A stretch of DNA of 64,000 bases from CAXBGS01 sp963975425 (lineage in GTDB: Bacteria; Planctomycetota; Planctomycetia; Pirellulales; Pirellulaceae), in assembly GCA_963975425.1 (NCBI GenBank), contig CAXBGS010000014.1, forward strand, positions 62,001 through 126,000. Direction: 5' to 3'. The translations under genes were made by a program, and so were the position numbers. The notes beneath the pieces are model-generated. The model was not told the origin of the DNA and made no database searches. It saw only the letters and a program-made list of their open reading frames with translations. Of the stretch, positions 24,756 through 34,275 are shown one piece after another. The stretch's first letter is position 1, and each line of letters starts with the position of its first letter.

Positions 24756-27395
24756 CTACGGCTCCGTGAGTGTCTTACGTACCAAATCGCTCAATACGAT
24801 GGCGGCGATCAAGTCACGGTAGGTGCCGCCGGATTTCTGGGCCGAACGGTGGATGGACGCGACTTCCGCGGCGTCACCTGGCCCGAGCGGCCGCCCGAGA
24901 GCAAATTGTGTCAGTTTCCAAGTGATGGTTTCCCGGACCCGTTCGCTTTCGGCCAGGATGTCCATCAACTGGGCGGCTGTTTCGTATGACTTGGACTCCG
25001 ATTCGCCGGGGATCAAAATTTCGCCGTCTTGTCGCAGCGCATTGCCGTGGTGGTCTTGTTCATGAAAGGCACCGAGACCGTCGAACATCTCAAGCCCGAA
25101 CGCAAGCGGCTCGAATTTTGCGTGACATCCGCCACACGCATCCATCGCCATGCGTTCTTCTGCGATGGCGCGCTGCGTCAGTCCAGGGCCGGTCGGGACA
25201 GGCGTCGTGTTCACGCACGGCGGTGGATCCTTGACAACACCTCGCAGTAAGTCATGCAGCACAAACAGGCCTCGCGAAACCATAGATGCTTCGTCACCAC
25301 CAACGGTCAAAACGCTGCCATGCGACAGCAATCCGCCTCGTGCCGGATCGTCGTTCAAGTCGTACCGTTGCAGGCCTTTGCTTTTCGGTTTCCACCCATA
25401 GTACTGGGCCAGTCTTGGTGTCGCATAGGAAAGTTGAGAGTTGAACAGATCGGCAAGAGGTCGATTTTGTTCCCAGACAACATCGCGAAAAAACGCTTCG
25501 GTTTCCGCTCGCATGTCTGCGGCCAAATTCGGATCCCAATCCGGAAACGTTTGAGGCGACGGCTTTAGATTGCTCAGTCGGTCCAGGTTGAGCCACTGCG
25601 AAACGAACTCGATTGAACGGTCGATTGCGCGCGGATCCTTGAGCATCCGCTCGGCTTGCTTTTCGATTCCTTCTTTGGCGTACAAATCACCCGACTCGGC
25701 CGCCTGGATCAATGGTGCGTCCGGCGGTGCGCCCCACAGGATATAGCTTATCCGTGATGCGAGTTCGTACTCGCCGGCGTCCATTTCGGACTCGTCGCCG
25801 CGTTGTGATTCCACGCGGTAAATGAATCTTGGTGACTGCAACATTGCTTCGATCACAAACGCAGCGGCTTCGACGGAATCACCACCTGCACTTGCGACCG
25901 AGGTGGTGATTCCACGGTACAGGGCGACTTCACGATCGGAAAGCGGTCCGCGCAAAATGACCTTTCCCATCTTGGCGATCAACCCACGCATGTCATCGTC
26001 GATCAGCTTTAGGCTTTTTTGGTGGCGTCCGGCGAACGCGGCAACGTCCATCCGCTGGACAATGATCCGGGCAAGTTCGGCATACGCCTGAACGTGTTTC
26101 ATATCGACGGTCAAGTTGTATGCCGTGTTGCGAAATCCATCGGCGCGTTTATCGATCGGCAGAATTTTGTTGGCTTCTGCGGAAATGTCGACTCCGAGAG
26201 TCGCTCGCACGGTTTCGACATACTCGGGGATCGTGAGTCGCTGGACCCACACACCGCTGGCTTGGCCGTCATGCAAAAAGACGGCAGGATCGATGCGATC
26301 GAGTGGCCAAACGGCACCACGCTCGATCCAAGTTCGCAGGGCGTCTTTCTGGTTTGCCGATAATGGCGGACGATCGAGAGGCATTTCGTCATTGACGACC
26401 GATTCCCACAACCGACTTTGGTCAAGCTTGCCGGGAACAATCGAAACGCCGCTGTCGCCACCGGCAAAAGCGAGCGATTTGTTTGACAGGTCCAGCCCGC
26501 CTTCTCGCGTTGCCGCGTCATGACATTCCAAACAATGATTTGAAATTAGCGGGGCGATTGTCGCGACGAATTGTTTTTCGCGAGGATCGACGGACGGTTC
26601 CGATGGCTTGACTTGGGTTTTCGCTTTTGGTCCGGCGCGAAAGTTATGCTTCACTTCGCCAGGCGACAAGTCGCGGCTATAGATGGCGACCAAATGGTAC
26701 GTCCCCAGCCAAACACGGCCACCGGACAATTCATCACCGAGTCCTAGTCGGTACGAGCCGTCCCAGTTCGATGTATTCCCGGCAACGGTGCCGTTGGCGA
26801 TCGGTTTGCCGTTTAAAAAAATGCGAGTCTTGCCGGAACGCTCGCGTGTGTAGACGACGTGCGTCAGTTTTGTCTGCAAAGAGTTGCCGGGCGAACTGAG
26901 GGACGGGATTCCGTTGTTACTGGTTTTCGTTGTACGAAAGCGGACGTCGAATCGGTTTCCGTCTTGGCCGAGTGTCATATTTCGATTCGATCCATCCTTT
27001 GAGATCGTTACGATGCGTGCCGGTCCATTTTGCGAGACGTTTTTGGCATGTACCCACGCTTCGACCGTGATTTCACCACTGCGCTTGATCGCTTGAATCA
27101 ATCGTCCCGCATTCTGCTTGGACCGGATCCCGGCTTTGCCGCGAATCTCGAGTGACTCCGCATTCCTGACGACTGCTTTCTGATTCGAGATCATCAAATC
27201 AAGCGGCGCGCCGGTGCCAGCCCGATCACGAATCAGGTTGACATCGTCGGACGCGTCGACGGTAAAGTCGTACAGAACCTGAAGCCCACGGCCGGCGCGG
27301 GCCAGTGAATCGGACTTGTCCGGCGAATCAGCGACACAGGGACGGGAGCCGAAAAACAGCACCGGCCATAGCAGAATCAGCCAAAGCAACTTCAT
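24756..27395 (-). CDS. Planctomycete cytochrome-c-like protein with LamG, DUF1587, DUF1592, DUF1588 and DUF1585 domains
   Basis: ATG 27395 begins a clear signal peptide (KLLWLILLWPVLFFGSRPCVA); 31 residues of in-frame upstream sequence lack one. Order of parts in the 879-aa product: a LamG/concanavalin-like domain (about 40-245), a PSCyt1-type haem motif (HCLECHD at about 285) with MPLDRPPLS supplying a possible axial ligand region, then the DUF1587 to DUF1585 series. The series includes a second haem-type motif DACGGCHAKFEPLAFGLE. The protein is probably periplasmic and paired with the DUF1552 gene downstream. A redox role is inferred from the two CxxCH motifs. Confidence 0.88.
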   Translation of the reverse strand: MKLLWLILLWPVLFFGSRPCVADSPDKSDSLARAGRGLQVLYDFTVDASDDVNLIRDRAGTGAPLDLMISNQKAVVRNAESLEIRGKAGIRSKQNAGRLIQAIKRSGEITVEAWVHAKNVSQNGPARIVTISKDGSNRNMTLGQDGNRFDVRFRTTKTSNNGIPSLSSPGNSLQTKLTHVVYTRERSGKTRIFLNGKPIANGTVAGNTSNWDGSYRLGLGDELSGGRVWLGTYHLVAIYSRDLSPGEVKHNFRAGPKAKTQVKPSEPSVDPREKQFVATIAPLISNHCLECHDAATREGGLDLSNKSLAFAGGDSGVSIVPGKLDQSRLWESVVNDEMPLDRPPLSANQKDALRTWIERGAVWPLDRIDPAVFLHDGQASGVWVQRLTIPEYVETVRATLGVDISAEANKILPIDKRADGFRNTAYNLTVDMKHVQAYAELARIIVQRMDVAAFAGRHQKSLKLIDDDMRGLIAKMGKVILRGPLSDREVALYRGITTSVASAGGDSVEAAAFVIEAMLQSPRFIYRVESQRGDESEMDAGEYELASRISYILWGAPPDAPLIQAAESGDLYAKEGIEKQAERMLKDPRAIDRSIEFVSQWLNLDRLSNLKPSPQTFPDWDPNLAADMRAETEAFFRDVVWEQNRPLADLFNSQLSYATPRLAQYYGWKPKSKGLQRYDLNDDPARGGLLSHGSVLTVGGDEASMVSRGLFVLHDLLRGVVKDPPPCVNTTPVPTGPGLTQRAIAEERMAMDACGGCHAKFEPLAFGLEMFDGLGAFHEQDHHGNALRQDGEILIPGESESKSYETAAQLMDILAESERVRETITWKLTQFALGRPLGPGDAAEVASIHRSAQKSGGTYRDLIAAIVLSDLVRKTLTEP

Positions 27396-27593
27396 GGGAA
27401 AATTCCGGGAAGACGGGATCGCCCATTGTATCAAGACCTGACGCGGCGCACCGCAAGCGAACTCGGCCCGATCCCCGACCAAATTCATGCCGAGGACAAT
27501 TCGGACGTGCTAGCCACGCACACGGCCGTTTCCCACTGGTCAACGAACCTCGGTTTTGGGCTCCGCCGACGTCAGCTTTTAGCTCTGCCGGCG

Positions 27594-29006
27594 TTAGTTT
27601 TTTCCGATCTTGAGTTCTGCTAACCGTTTGTCGAGCGATTTCTCCAGACGCGCCAGCGTGTCGGCGTGCTGCGGTGACTCGGCCAAATTATCGAATTCTT
27701 TTGGGTCGGCATTCATGTCGTACAGTTCCTGGGTGCCATCGGTGTATCGCATGTAATGCCAGTCGGGAACTCGAAAGGAATGGCCCTTGTTGAACGAGAG
27801 TGCGCCCTCTTTCACCGCGGCGCTGGGGTCCCGCAGCACGGGTACCAAGCTGTCTCCTTGAACGGCTGGTGGTGTTTGCAGACCGGCCAGATCGCTAAGC
27901 GTTGGATAGATGTCGACGAGTTCGACGATCGAATCGCTTCGTCCCGGCGAATATCCAGGAACGCTCATGATCAGTGGGACACGTAACACTTCTTCGTGCA
28001 AGTTCGACTTTTGCCAGAACCCGTGTTCGCCTAGGTGGTAACCGTGATCGCTGGTGAAGACGATCGCCGTGTTCTCACGCAGCCCGAGTCGATCCAGTTG
28101 GTCAAGCACGCGGCCAACTTGTTCGTCCATGAACTGAACCGACGCATAATAGCCCGCCCACATTCGTTTTTGGTTTTCGGGATATCGTCCGATTCCGTTT
28201 TGGGATGAAATCGTGCCCGCTTGTCCAAGCTTGGGGATATCGGCAAGGTCGTTCTCACGCGCTTCGGGCAGCGGAATTTGTTCGGGCGGATAGGGCTCGA
28301 AGTATTGCCGCGGCGCAACCATCGGATAGTGCGGGCGGACAAAGCCGACGGCTAGAAAGAACGGCTGGTCTTTGTGTTCGTCCAGCAACTCGATCGCTTT
28401 ACTTGCCGCCTTGTGATCGGGCTGGTCGCTGCCGTCGCCGTCGTACTTTACGGTCACAAAGACGCGATGTTTCATTCGAGTCGACTCGCGGTTGTCCAGT
28501 GTGTCGCGAAAGTCGTTCAGGTTCAAACACGCATAGTCGCCCGGCGTATGCGCTTCCAATCCGGGTGCATTGAATCGTTCGGTCCAGGATGAGGCGACAT
28601 CGTCGCCATTGGTCCCGGCAATGATGTTTCCGGGAACCCGCATGTGATAGATCTTTCCAACCCGCGCCGTGTACCATCCATTGGTGCGAAAGTGTTCCCC
28701 TAGATTGATGTTGTCTCGGGCTTGGTAACGGCTGAACATAAAAGACTGTCGCGACGGGCCGCACGACGTGCCTTGGCAATATGCCCGATCGAACACCATT
28801 CCGCTCTCAGCGAGTCGATCGATGTTGGGCGTCTTGCAGTAGGGATCGCCATAACAACCCAACACGCTGGCCTTCAAGTCGTCAGAGATGAGGAACAGGA
28901 CATTCTTGATCGGCTCGGTCGCTCGGCTGAGCGAGGGCGCAAACACTTGGGCGGCAACAATCAGCGATAAATAAATCGCCAGCCGGGAAGTTTTCGTAGC
29001 GGACAT
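27594..29006 (-). CDS. Secreted sulfatase, iduronate-2-sulfatase-like
   Basis: ATG 29006 gives a signal peptide (about residues 8-30, LAIYLSLIVAAQVFAPSLSRA). The in-frame extension to 29228 would put 74 unrelated residues before it. KNVLFLISDDLKASVLGCYG supplies the metal-binding Asp pair and SCGPSRQSFMFSRY the formylglycine signature C-G-P-S-R. KIYHM, VGFVRPHYP and FTSDHGYHLGEHGFWQKSN are typical of the iduronate-2-sulfatase-like group of planctomycetes. Length is 470 aa. It lies 198 bp upstream of the DUF1592 gene on the same strand; substrate unknown. Confidence 0.92.
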   Translation of the reverse strand: MSATKTSRLAIYLSLIVAAQVFAPSLSRATEPIKNVLFLISDDLKASVLGCYGDPYCKTPNIDRLAESGMVFDRAYCQGTSCGPSRQSFMFSRYQARDNINLGEHFRTNGWYTARVGKIYHMRVPGNIIAGTNGDDVASSWTERFNAPGLEAHTPGDYACLNLNDFRDTLDNRESTRMKHRVFVTVKYDGDGSDQPDHKAASKAIELLDEHKDQPFFLAVGFVRPHYPMVAPRQYFEPYPPEQIPLPEARENDLADIPKLGQAGTISSQNGIGRYPENQKRMWAGYYASVQFMDEQVGRVLDQLDRLGLRENTAIVFTSDHGYHLGEHGFWQKSNLHEEVLRVPLIMSVPGYSPGRSDSIVELVDIYPTLSDLAGLQTPPAVQGDSLVPVLRDPSAAVKEGALSFNKGHSFRVPDWHYMRYTDGTQELYDMNADPKEFDNLAESPQHADTLARLEKSLDKRLAELKIGKN

Positions 29007-29301
29007 AGGATGGGGAGGTATGGGGTGGTAGGCTTGAGCGTGAGCGACTGCTGCGCACGAGTGGGTTGGGTCATTGTTCTGATCTGCCAGTTTATCGCGT
29101 CGCACGGGTGCGTGCATGGCGGTGGCGTACGCAAGATTCAGCGCGGTGAGAAACCATTCATCATGACCGTCCCGCACCAATACGGTCGGCCGGTTGTCGA
29201 TCGCCGCTTGCGGCGAGGTGCGATTCACAGTTTGATAGTGGAAAGTGCGTGTCGACGTTTCGGCCTCTCGGAAGTCCCGCTGTCAACGAAAGTTTGAGTC
29301 G

Positions 29302-29610
29302 ATGAGTCAAGATCCGAAACGTTCAGAATTGTCGATTTCCAGCGACAGCCCGCCCGCTGCTGTTCCAACATTTCCTTGCATCGTTTACGTCACAAATCTG
29401 TCGACCGGTGGCGTCCACGCACGCGTGGCGAACCTTGCCGGTATTGATGCGGAAGCTGAAAATGAACGAGAAGCATTGGGTAAGATCGTACCTGAGTTCA
29501 AGCGGCAAGTTGGTCAACTGGTCGCCAACGGCGATCCGGTTCCCTGGATCGATCCTCCCGCCAAACCAGGGCCCGATGAGCAGAAACGTTTTGTGCCCGT
29601 CCATCTTTGA
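29302..29610 (+). CDS. Small HicB-like-fold hypothetical protein
   Basis: ATG 29302 starts a 102-aa protein with a Ser/Pro-rich N-terminus. The middle part, a beta hairpin (CIVYVTNLSTGGVHARVANLAG) then a helix with a REALGKIVPEFKRQVGQL pattern and PVPWIDP, resembles the HicB/DUF1902-type fold (EAL...I..EF...G.PIPW). No HicA toxin-like gene adjoins it, so it may be a solitary domain protein. It is divergent from the sulfatase and 15 bp before the thioredoxin-fold gene, suggesting a two-gene unit. Confidence 0.65.
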   Translation: MSQDPKRSELSISSDSPPAAVPTFPCIVYVTNLSTGGVHARVANLAGIDAEAENEREALGKIVPEFKRQVGQLVANGDPVPWIDPPAKPGPDEQKRFVPVHL

Positions 29611-29625
29611 TGCGAGAAAAGCATA

Positions 29626-30249
29626 GTGAATATCCAACACCGAACCGTCGCGTTTTTTTGCGTCTTGCTAGTGAGTTTGGGATGCGTTGCCACGGCAGGC
29701 GAGTTCAACCAGGTACTGAGTATTGGTGATGCCGCACCGCAGTGGAATGATTTGCCCGGTGTCGATGGCAAGTTACATTCCTTGTCTGACCTCGGCGAGC
29801 GCAAAGCGGTGGTCGTTGTCTTTACCTGCAATAGTTGCCCCTACGCCGTCGATGTCGAAGACCGTTTGAACGCATTGCATGAGAAGTACTCGGATCGATC
29901 GGTGTCGTTGGTTGCGATCAACGTCAACAAAGTGGATGACGATTTGATGCCCGCGATGAAGGAAAAGGCGCAGCAGAAGAAGTTTCAGTTTGCCTATTTG
30001 TTTGATGAAACTCAGCAGATTGCCAAAAACTTTGGCGCGAAATACACGCCCGAGTTTTTTGTCCTGAACCAGGATCGCAAGATTGCATACATGGGATCTT
30101 TGGACGATAGTCCCGACGGAAAGCACGTCACCAAGCGGCACGTCGAATCGGCAATCGATGCGGTATTATCTGGCGCGACACCGCAAGTCACAGAAACGGT
30201 GCCGATTGGTTGTCGCATCCGGATGGAGCGAGAACGACGCGGTCGATAG
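29626..30249 (+). CDS. Secreted thioredoxin-fold (redoxin/TlpA-like) protein
   Basis: GTG 29626 gives a signal peptide (about residues 8-25, VAFFCVLLVSLGCVATAG). The fold follows: LSIGDAAPQWNDLPGVDGK, then VVVVFTCNSCPYAVDVEDRL with a CNSC active site followed by Pro, then FFVLNQDRKIAYMGSLDD with a cis-Pro region (TPEFF). A late GCRI motif (VPIGCRI) is typical of a planctomycete redoxin subgroup, recalled from memory. It probably acts as a periplasmic disulfide or peroxide-linked thiol protein. Length is 207 aa with a basic tail. Confidence 0.85.
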   Translation: MNIQHRTVAFFCVLLVSLGCVATAGEFNQVLSIGDAAPQWNDLPGVDGKLHSLSDLGERKAVVVVFTCNSCPYAVDVEDRLNALHEKYSDRSVSLVAINVNKVDDDLMPAMKEKAQQKKFQFAYLFDETQQIAKNFGAKYTPEFFVLNQDRKIAYMGSLDDSPDGKHVTKRHVESAIDAVLSGATPQVTETVPIGCRIRMERERRGR

Positions 30250-30540
30250 GCCGGTCTGGCGAAAGCCCGTGAGCGATGATTCGCTTCGACGCCGGTTGTC
30301 ATGCGGTGTCCTGGGGGCATACGACGTTGGGCTTGCCGCTTGGCCACTGAAGATCAGGCGACCAGGATCAGGAGATCAGGATCAGGAGACACGCCAAGGT
30401 CGTCCAAGCTAGCGGGCGAATGTTCAATCGCAGTCTCATTTCCGGCGAAACGTTTGACGAAATGAGGTGTTCAACGCGGATGGGGTCTATTCGGGCCGCC
30501 GTGAACTTCTTTTCATTTCTGATCTCCACGGGTATTCGCT

Positions 30541-32022
30541 ATGTGTCACAAAGCAACTTCATTGCTTGGTTGCCTCGCTTTCTCGATCGCATTTAGCCCC
30601 ACCGTCAGCGCTGATTGGCTGCGTTTTCGTGGGCCAAACGGGTCTGGAATCCATACAGAATCCGATGCACCGACATCCTGGAGCCCCAAGGAGAATCTGA
30701 AGTGGAAAACGCCGCTGCCCGGTGCCGGTGTCTCCAGTCCGATTGTGGTCGGCGATCGCGTCTTTGTGACTTGCTATTCGGGCTATGGCATCGATCGTGA
30801 AGACCCAGGTGACATTGAAAATCTGAAACGTCATCTCGTTTGCGTTGACCGCAACACCGGCAAAGTTCAGTGGCAGAAAACGATTGACGCCGCACAGCCA
30901 GAGGATCCGTACTCGGGAATGGGCGTTCCCTCGCACGGTTATGCGTCGCATACACCGGCGTCTGATGGTGAGTACGTCTATGCGTTCTTTGGTAAGTCTG
31001 GCGTCTACGCGTTTGACATGGACGGCAACCAAGTGTGGCATCGCGACGTTGGCCAAGGCTCGGATCCACGGCGGTGGGGATCGTCGTCCAGTCCGATCCT
31101 TCACGAAGACCTTTTGATCGTCACGGCCAGCGCCGAAAGTTCATCCCTTGTCGGACTCAACAAAAAGACCGGCGAGGAGGTTTGGCGGCAAGAGACCGAC
31201 GGTGTCAACAATGTTTGGGGAACACCACTGCTGGCGAAAATCGATGACGAGCGAACAGACCTGGTCATTGGCGTGCCATTTGAGTTCTGGGGATTGAATC
31301 CCGACACCGGAAAGTTGCGTTGGTACAGTGAGATTATGGATACCGATCAGTACAGCAGCAGCGTCGTCGAATCCGGCGGCGTGGTGTACGGGATCGAAGG
31401 TCGTGGCGGCGGTTCGGTCGCCGTCAAAGTCGGCGGCAAAGGTGACGTTACCGAGTCCAATACCGTTTGGAACGGAAACGACTCGTCGCGGTTCGGCAGC
31501 CCATTGGTGTACGACGGCCGCGTCTACTTTTTTTCCGGCGGCATCGCCAATTGCATCGATGCCAATGACGGCAGTTCGATCTTCAAAGAACGCTTACCCA
31601 GTTCGGATACCGCTGATCGAGGCTCGCGACCGGAAGGCGGCGGTCGGCCTGAAGGAGGACGTCCTGAAGGAGGTCGTCCTGAAGGAGGTCGCGATGACGG
31701 TGGTGGGTTCGGGGGACCTGGCGGCGGCTTTCGAGGGCCGGGCGGCGGTGGTCGCGGTGGCTTTGGTGGCGGTCGCGGCGGCCGGGGTGGCGGCATGGGA
31801 GGTCAAGACTATGCATCGCCCGTGGCGGCCAACGGAAAGATCTATTATGTGAAATCCGATGGAACCGCGATCGTGATGGCCGCGAGTGATGAGTTCGAAC
31901 AACTTGCCGTCAATCGTTTCACCGACGATCGCGAGACATTCAGCGGGACGCCCGCGATCAGCGACGGGCAATTGTTCGCGCGATCGGACAAGCATCTTTA
32001 CTGTGTCGCCGACGAAAAGTAG
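30541..32022 (+). CDS. PQQ-type beta-propeller (BamB-like) exported protein with Arg/Gly-rich insertion
   Basis: A signal peptide (residues about 1-24, ending TVSADW) precedes WLRFRGPNGSGI and repeated propeller blades (SSPIVVGDRVFVTCY, HLVCVDRNTGKVQWQKT, GVYAFDMDGNQVWHRD, LVGLNKKTGEEVWRQE, YVKSDGTAIVMA). The blades match quinoprotein/BamB-like WD repeats. Between about residues 360 and 425 lies a low-complexity insertion: PEGGR repeats followed by Gly/Arg/Phe-rich GGxGG sequence. In DNA this shows as a repeated GGTCGTCCTGAAGGA unit at about 31650-31690. A catalytic role is not evident; protein-scaffold or sugar-linked functions are possible. Confidence 0.85.
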   Translation: MCHKATSLLGCLAFSIAFSPTVSADWLRFRGPNGSGIHTESDAPTSWSPKENLKWKTPLPGAGVSSPIVVGDRVFVTCYSGYGIDREDPGDIENLKRHLVCVDRNTGKVQWQKTIDAAQPEDPYSGMGVPSHGYASHTPASDGEYVYAFFGKSGVYAFDMDGNQVWHRDVGQGSDPRRWGSSSSPILHEDLLIVTASAESSSLVGLNKKTGEEVWRQETDGVNNVWGTPLLAKIDDERTDLVIGVPFEFWGLNPDTGKLRWYSEIMDTDQYSSSVVESGGVVYGIEGRGGGSVAVKVGGKGDVTESNTVWNGNDSSRFGSPLVYDGRVYFFSGGIANCIDANDGSSIFKERLPSSDTADRGSRPEGGGRPEGGRPEGGRPEGGRDDGGGFGGPGGGFRGPGGGGRGGFGGGRGGRGGGMGGQDYASPVAANGKIYYVKSDGTAIVMAASDEFEQLAVNRFTDDRETFSGTPAISDGQLFARSDKHLYCVADEK

Positions 32023-32146
32023 GCGTCTTTCGGCACGGCGCACGTTAGCAAGTGCCGGACACTGACCCGGCACTGCGAAGTACAGCCCGGCCTCCCTCGC
32101 CCGTTTTCTTAGCCAGTTTGTATGGCCGGGCGGAGGAAAGCTTGGT

Positions 32147-34120
32147 TCAGACCCGACGAATGAAAGCTTCCGCATAGCTGCGGACTTCTTGTCCATTCAA
32201 GACATGGACCATGCGAAGTTGCTGAACTTGTTCGTCACTGAACGAGCTGAGCGGAACGTGAATCAATTGCTTTTTGTGTCGACGGGCTAGTCGCCGCCAA
32301 CCTGAACCAGGCGGCAGTGAAGCCAGCAACGCTATTTGCCGACTGCGACTGTGCAAACAAGCCGCTGCGATCAACCTTTCCTCAAGCGTTTCGGCGTAGT
32401 CCAATCGCGGGTCGTTCCAGATATCGCCGATCATCATCGGTGGGTACAAGAACATCGCGCCACCATAAGTGCTCAGTGCGATACCGGGGCCGATCATCTC
32501 TTTCCGATAATCGGACGCATAAAACGCCAGCGTCGACTCGTCCTTATGCTCGGCAAACCAAGTCGTTCGCCAGGGATAGTCGCGAGGATCCGATGGCGAA
32601 TCGAATAGCATCACGCATGCATCCAGTGTGCCGCGACTGGGCGGGATCACGCGCACATAGATCTGTTCTTCGTGCCAGTGCCTAAGTGTGTCGCGAATGT
32701 CGATCCCGTCTTTGACACTGGTGGTGAATTTTTCGGTTCGAGCCAAGTCGTTGCCGATTATCGCGTCGGCGCGCTGAAAGACTCGGCTGCGAAAATTCTC
32801 GATGCGTTCATCTTCGGGCGGAAAGCTGCACTGGGTGTGAGGATTCCATTGGTATTGCCATCGTGATTGTTCCGGCGGCGTGGGCCGACGCTGCAGTTGC
32901 AAGGTGCGCCACGTGATTGGCGGTCCCGGCAGCCGGCTGACCAACGAGACGGTTTCGCCGTCGGGCAGTCGTGCTTGGTCAATGCCAAGGGTGATCACTT
33001 GTTCGGGACGCAAGGGTTCCTCGCTGTCCGCATAAGAATACTGGTTGGCCACCTGGGCTACATGCAGAGCAAACTGATCGCCCAAGATCTGTTGTGCCGC
33101 GGTGACGATATTGATCAGGTCCGGCGTCAGGCGGCGGTGGATCAAGGAAAGATTGCGGATGTACTGCAGGCATTTCGAAAGGTGCAGCGGAGTGATGCGT
33201 CGGGCGTGTTTGCCCAGTTCTTGACGATACGAGTCGCGAGCGGCCAGAAGCAGTTCTTTCACGCCATCGACTTGCAGGTCTTCGTCTTCCTCCAGTTCAT
33301 CGCGCGCTCGCTCGTACAATGACGTGATGAAAGGCAGCTCGCTGAACAGAAACAACAGCGTCTCGGGCTTGACGTCGAATCGCTGTGGGTCCTGGACCAT
33401 GTCGTGTTCGGCGACGGTAATGGTGTCGGATGCTTCGCTGCGTTGTGATCTCGATTGACGCGCTTTGGGTGAAAAGAGTTCGTTATAGGCTTCGCGGATC
33501 CAAGGCCAGTGCAAGACGCTGCAAACGAATAGCACATGACTGTGCTGTTGTTCCAGTTCTGACAATCGGTGCGCCATGTAAACGATTCGTTGACGCGTCT
33601 GTTCGTCTGGGGGGCGATGCAGACTTGGCAGCAGAGCTGCGGCGAATTTTTCGGGTGCCACGTGCCGCACCGCAAACGGGTCTGGCATCACGGTCGCGTA
33701 GGGACGAAACGGATCGGTTTCTAGGTCGATGTAGGCTCGCGAAATGTGTTCTCCCATGGCCGCACGGATCGACATGATGACCGGTTGGCAGGGGTCGATG
33801 GGGACAAAGCTGACCGGGCCGGTTTCGCCCGCCTCGTCGGTCTCTTCATCGCCGTCCCACGCGTAATCCTCGACCGATTCGAATCGTGGCGACGGCGGTT
33901 GCAGGACGATCGAGGGCGAGGGCAGGTCCAGCACTGCCGATTCCACGCTGTCGCGAAAAGATTCCGGCAGTGGAATCGCGACACAGTCAAAGTCCGTTTC
34001 CAGCATCCAACGCCGAACGGTCAGCGCGAACTGGCCGCTGCCATGAATCACGGGAAGGATCGCAATCCGGCTGCCCAGTTGTAGCAGTTTGGGGACTCGT
34101 GATCGGTCGGTCGTCGTCAT
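32147..34120 (-). CDS. Unrecognised 657-aa cytoplasmic protein
   Basis: There is no signal peptide or membrane helix. The N-terminal part (RIAILPVIHGSGQFALTVRRWM, then DFDCVAIPLPESF, then QPVIMSIRAAMGEHISRAYIDLE) and the later MAHRLSELEQQHSHVLFVCSVLHWPWI segment have the rhythm of TraB/DUF5682-like proteins: early His, acidic helix, late His. That is a weak inference. An acidic patch lies at about residues 85-100 and a Ser/Arg-rich linker near 225. The C-terminal half has MIGPGIALSTYGGAMFLYPP and no recognised motif. It is downstream of the M16 pair on the same strand (155-bp gap), so a peptidase-related or housekeeping role is possible but unsupported. Confidence 0.75.
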   Translation of the reverse strand: MTTTDRSRVPKLLQLGSRIAILPVIHGSGQFALTVRRWMLETDFDCVAIPLPESFRDSVESAVLDLPSPSIVLQPPSPRFESVEDYAWDGDEETDEAGETGPVSFVPIDPCQPVIMSIRAAMGEHISRAYIDLETDPFRPYATVMPDPFAVRHVAPEKFAAALLPSLHRPPDEQTRQRIVYMAHRLSELEQQHSHVLFVCSVLHWPWIREAYNELFSPKARQSRSQRSEASDTITVAEHDMVQDPQRFDVKPETLLFLFSELPFITSLYERARDELEEDEDLQVDGVKELLLAARDSYRQELGKHARRITPLHLSKCLQYIRNLSLIHRRLTPDLINIVTAAQQILGDQFALHVAQVANQYSYADSEEPLRPEQVITLGIDQARLPDGETVSLVSRLPGPPITWRTLQLQRRPTPPEQSRWQYQWNPHTQCSFPPEDERIENFRSRVFQRADAIIGNDLARTEKFTTSVKDGIDIRDTLRHWHEEQIYVRVIPPSRGTLDACVMLFDSPSDPRDYPWRTTWFAEHKDESTLAFYASDYRKEMIGPGIALSTYGGAMFLYPPMMIGDIWNDPRLDYAETLEERLIAAACLHSRSRQIALLASLPPGSGWRRLARRHKKQLIHVPLSSFSDEQVQQLRMVHVLNGQEVRSYAEAFIRRV

Positions 34121-34275
34121 CGAATGTTGACTCCCGCTGCAATGGCTTTAATGGGACGAGGTTTCGGACCGCTGGACCGGTCACTGTTCAGCCGCGAAAT
34201 CTGTTTGGCTGCGAGCAAGTTTTGTTGCGGCATTGATGCCACACATGGAGGACCAGTGATTGTGAAATAGGTTTG

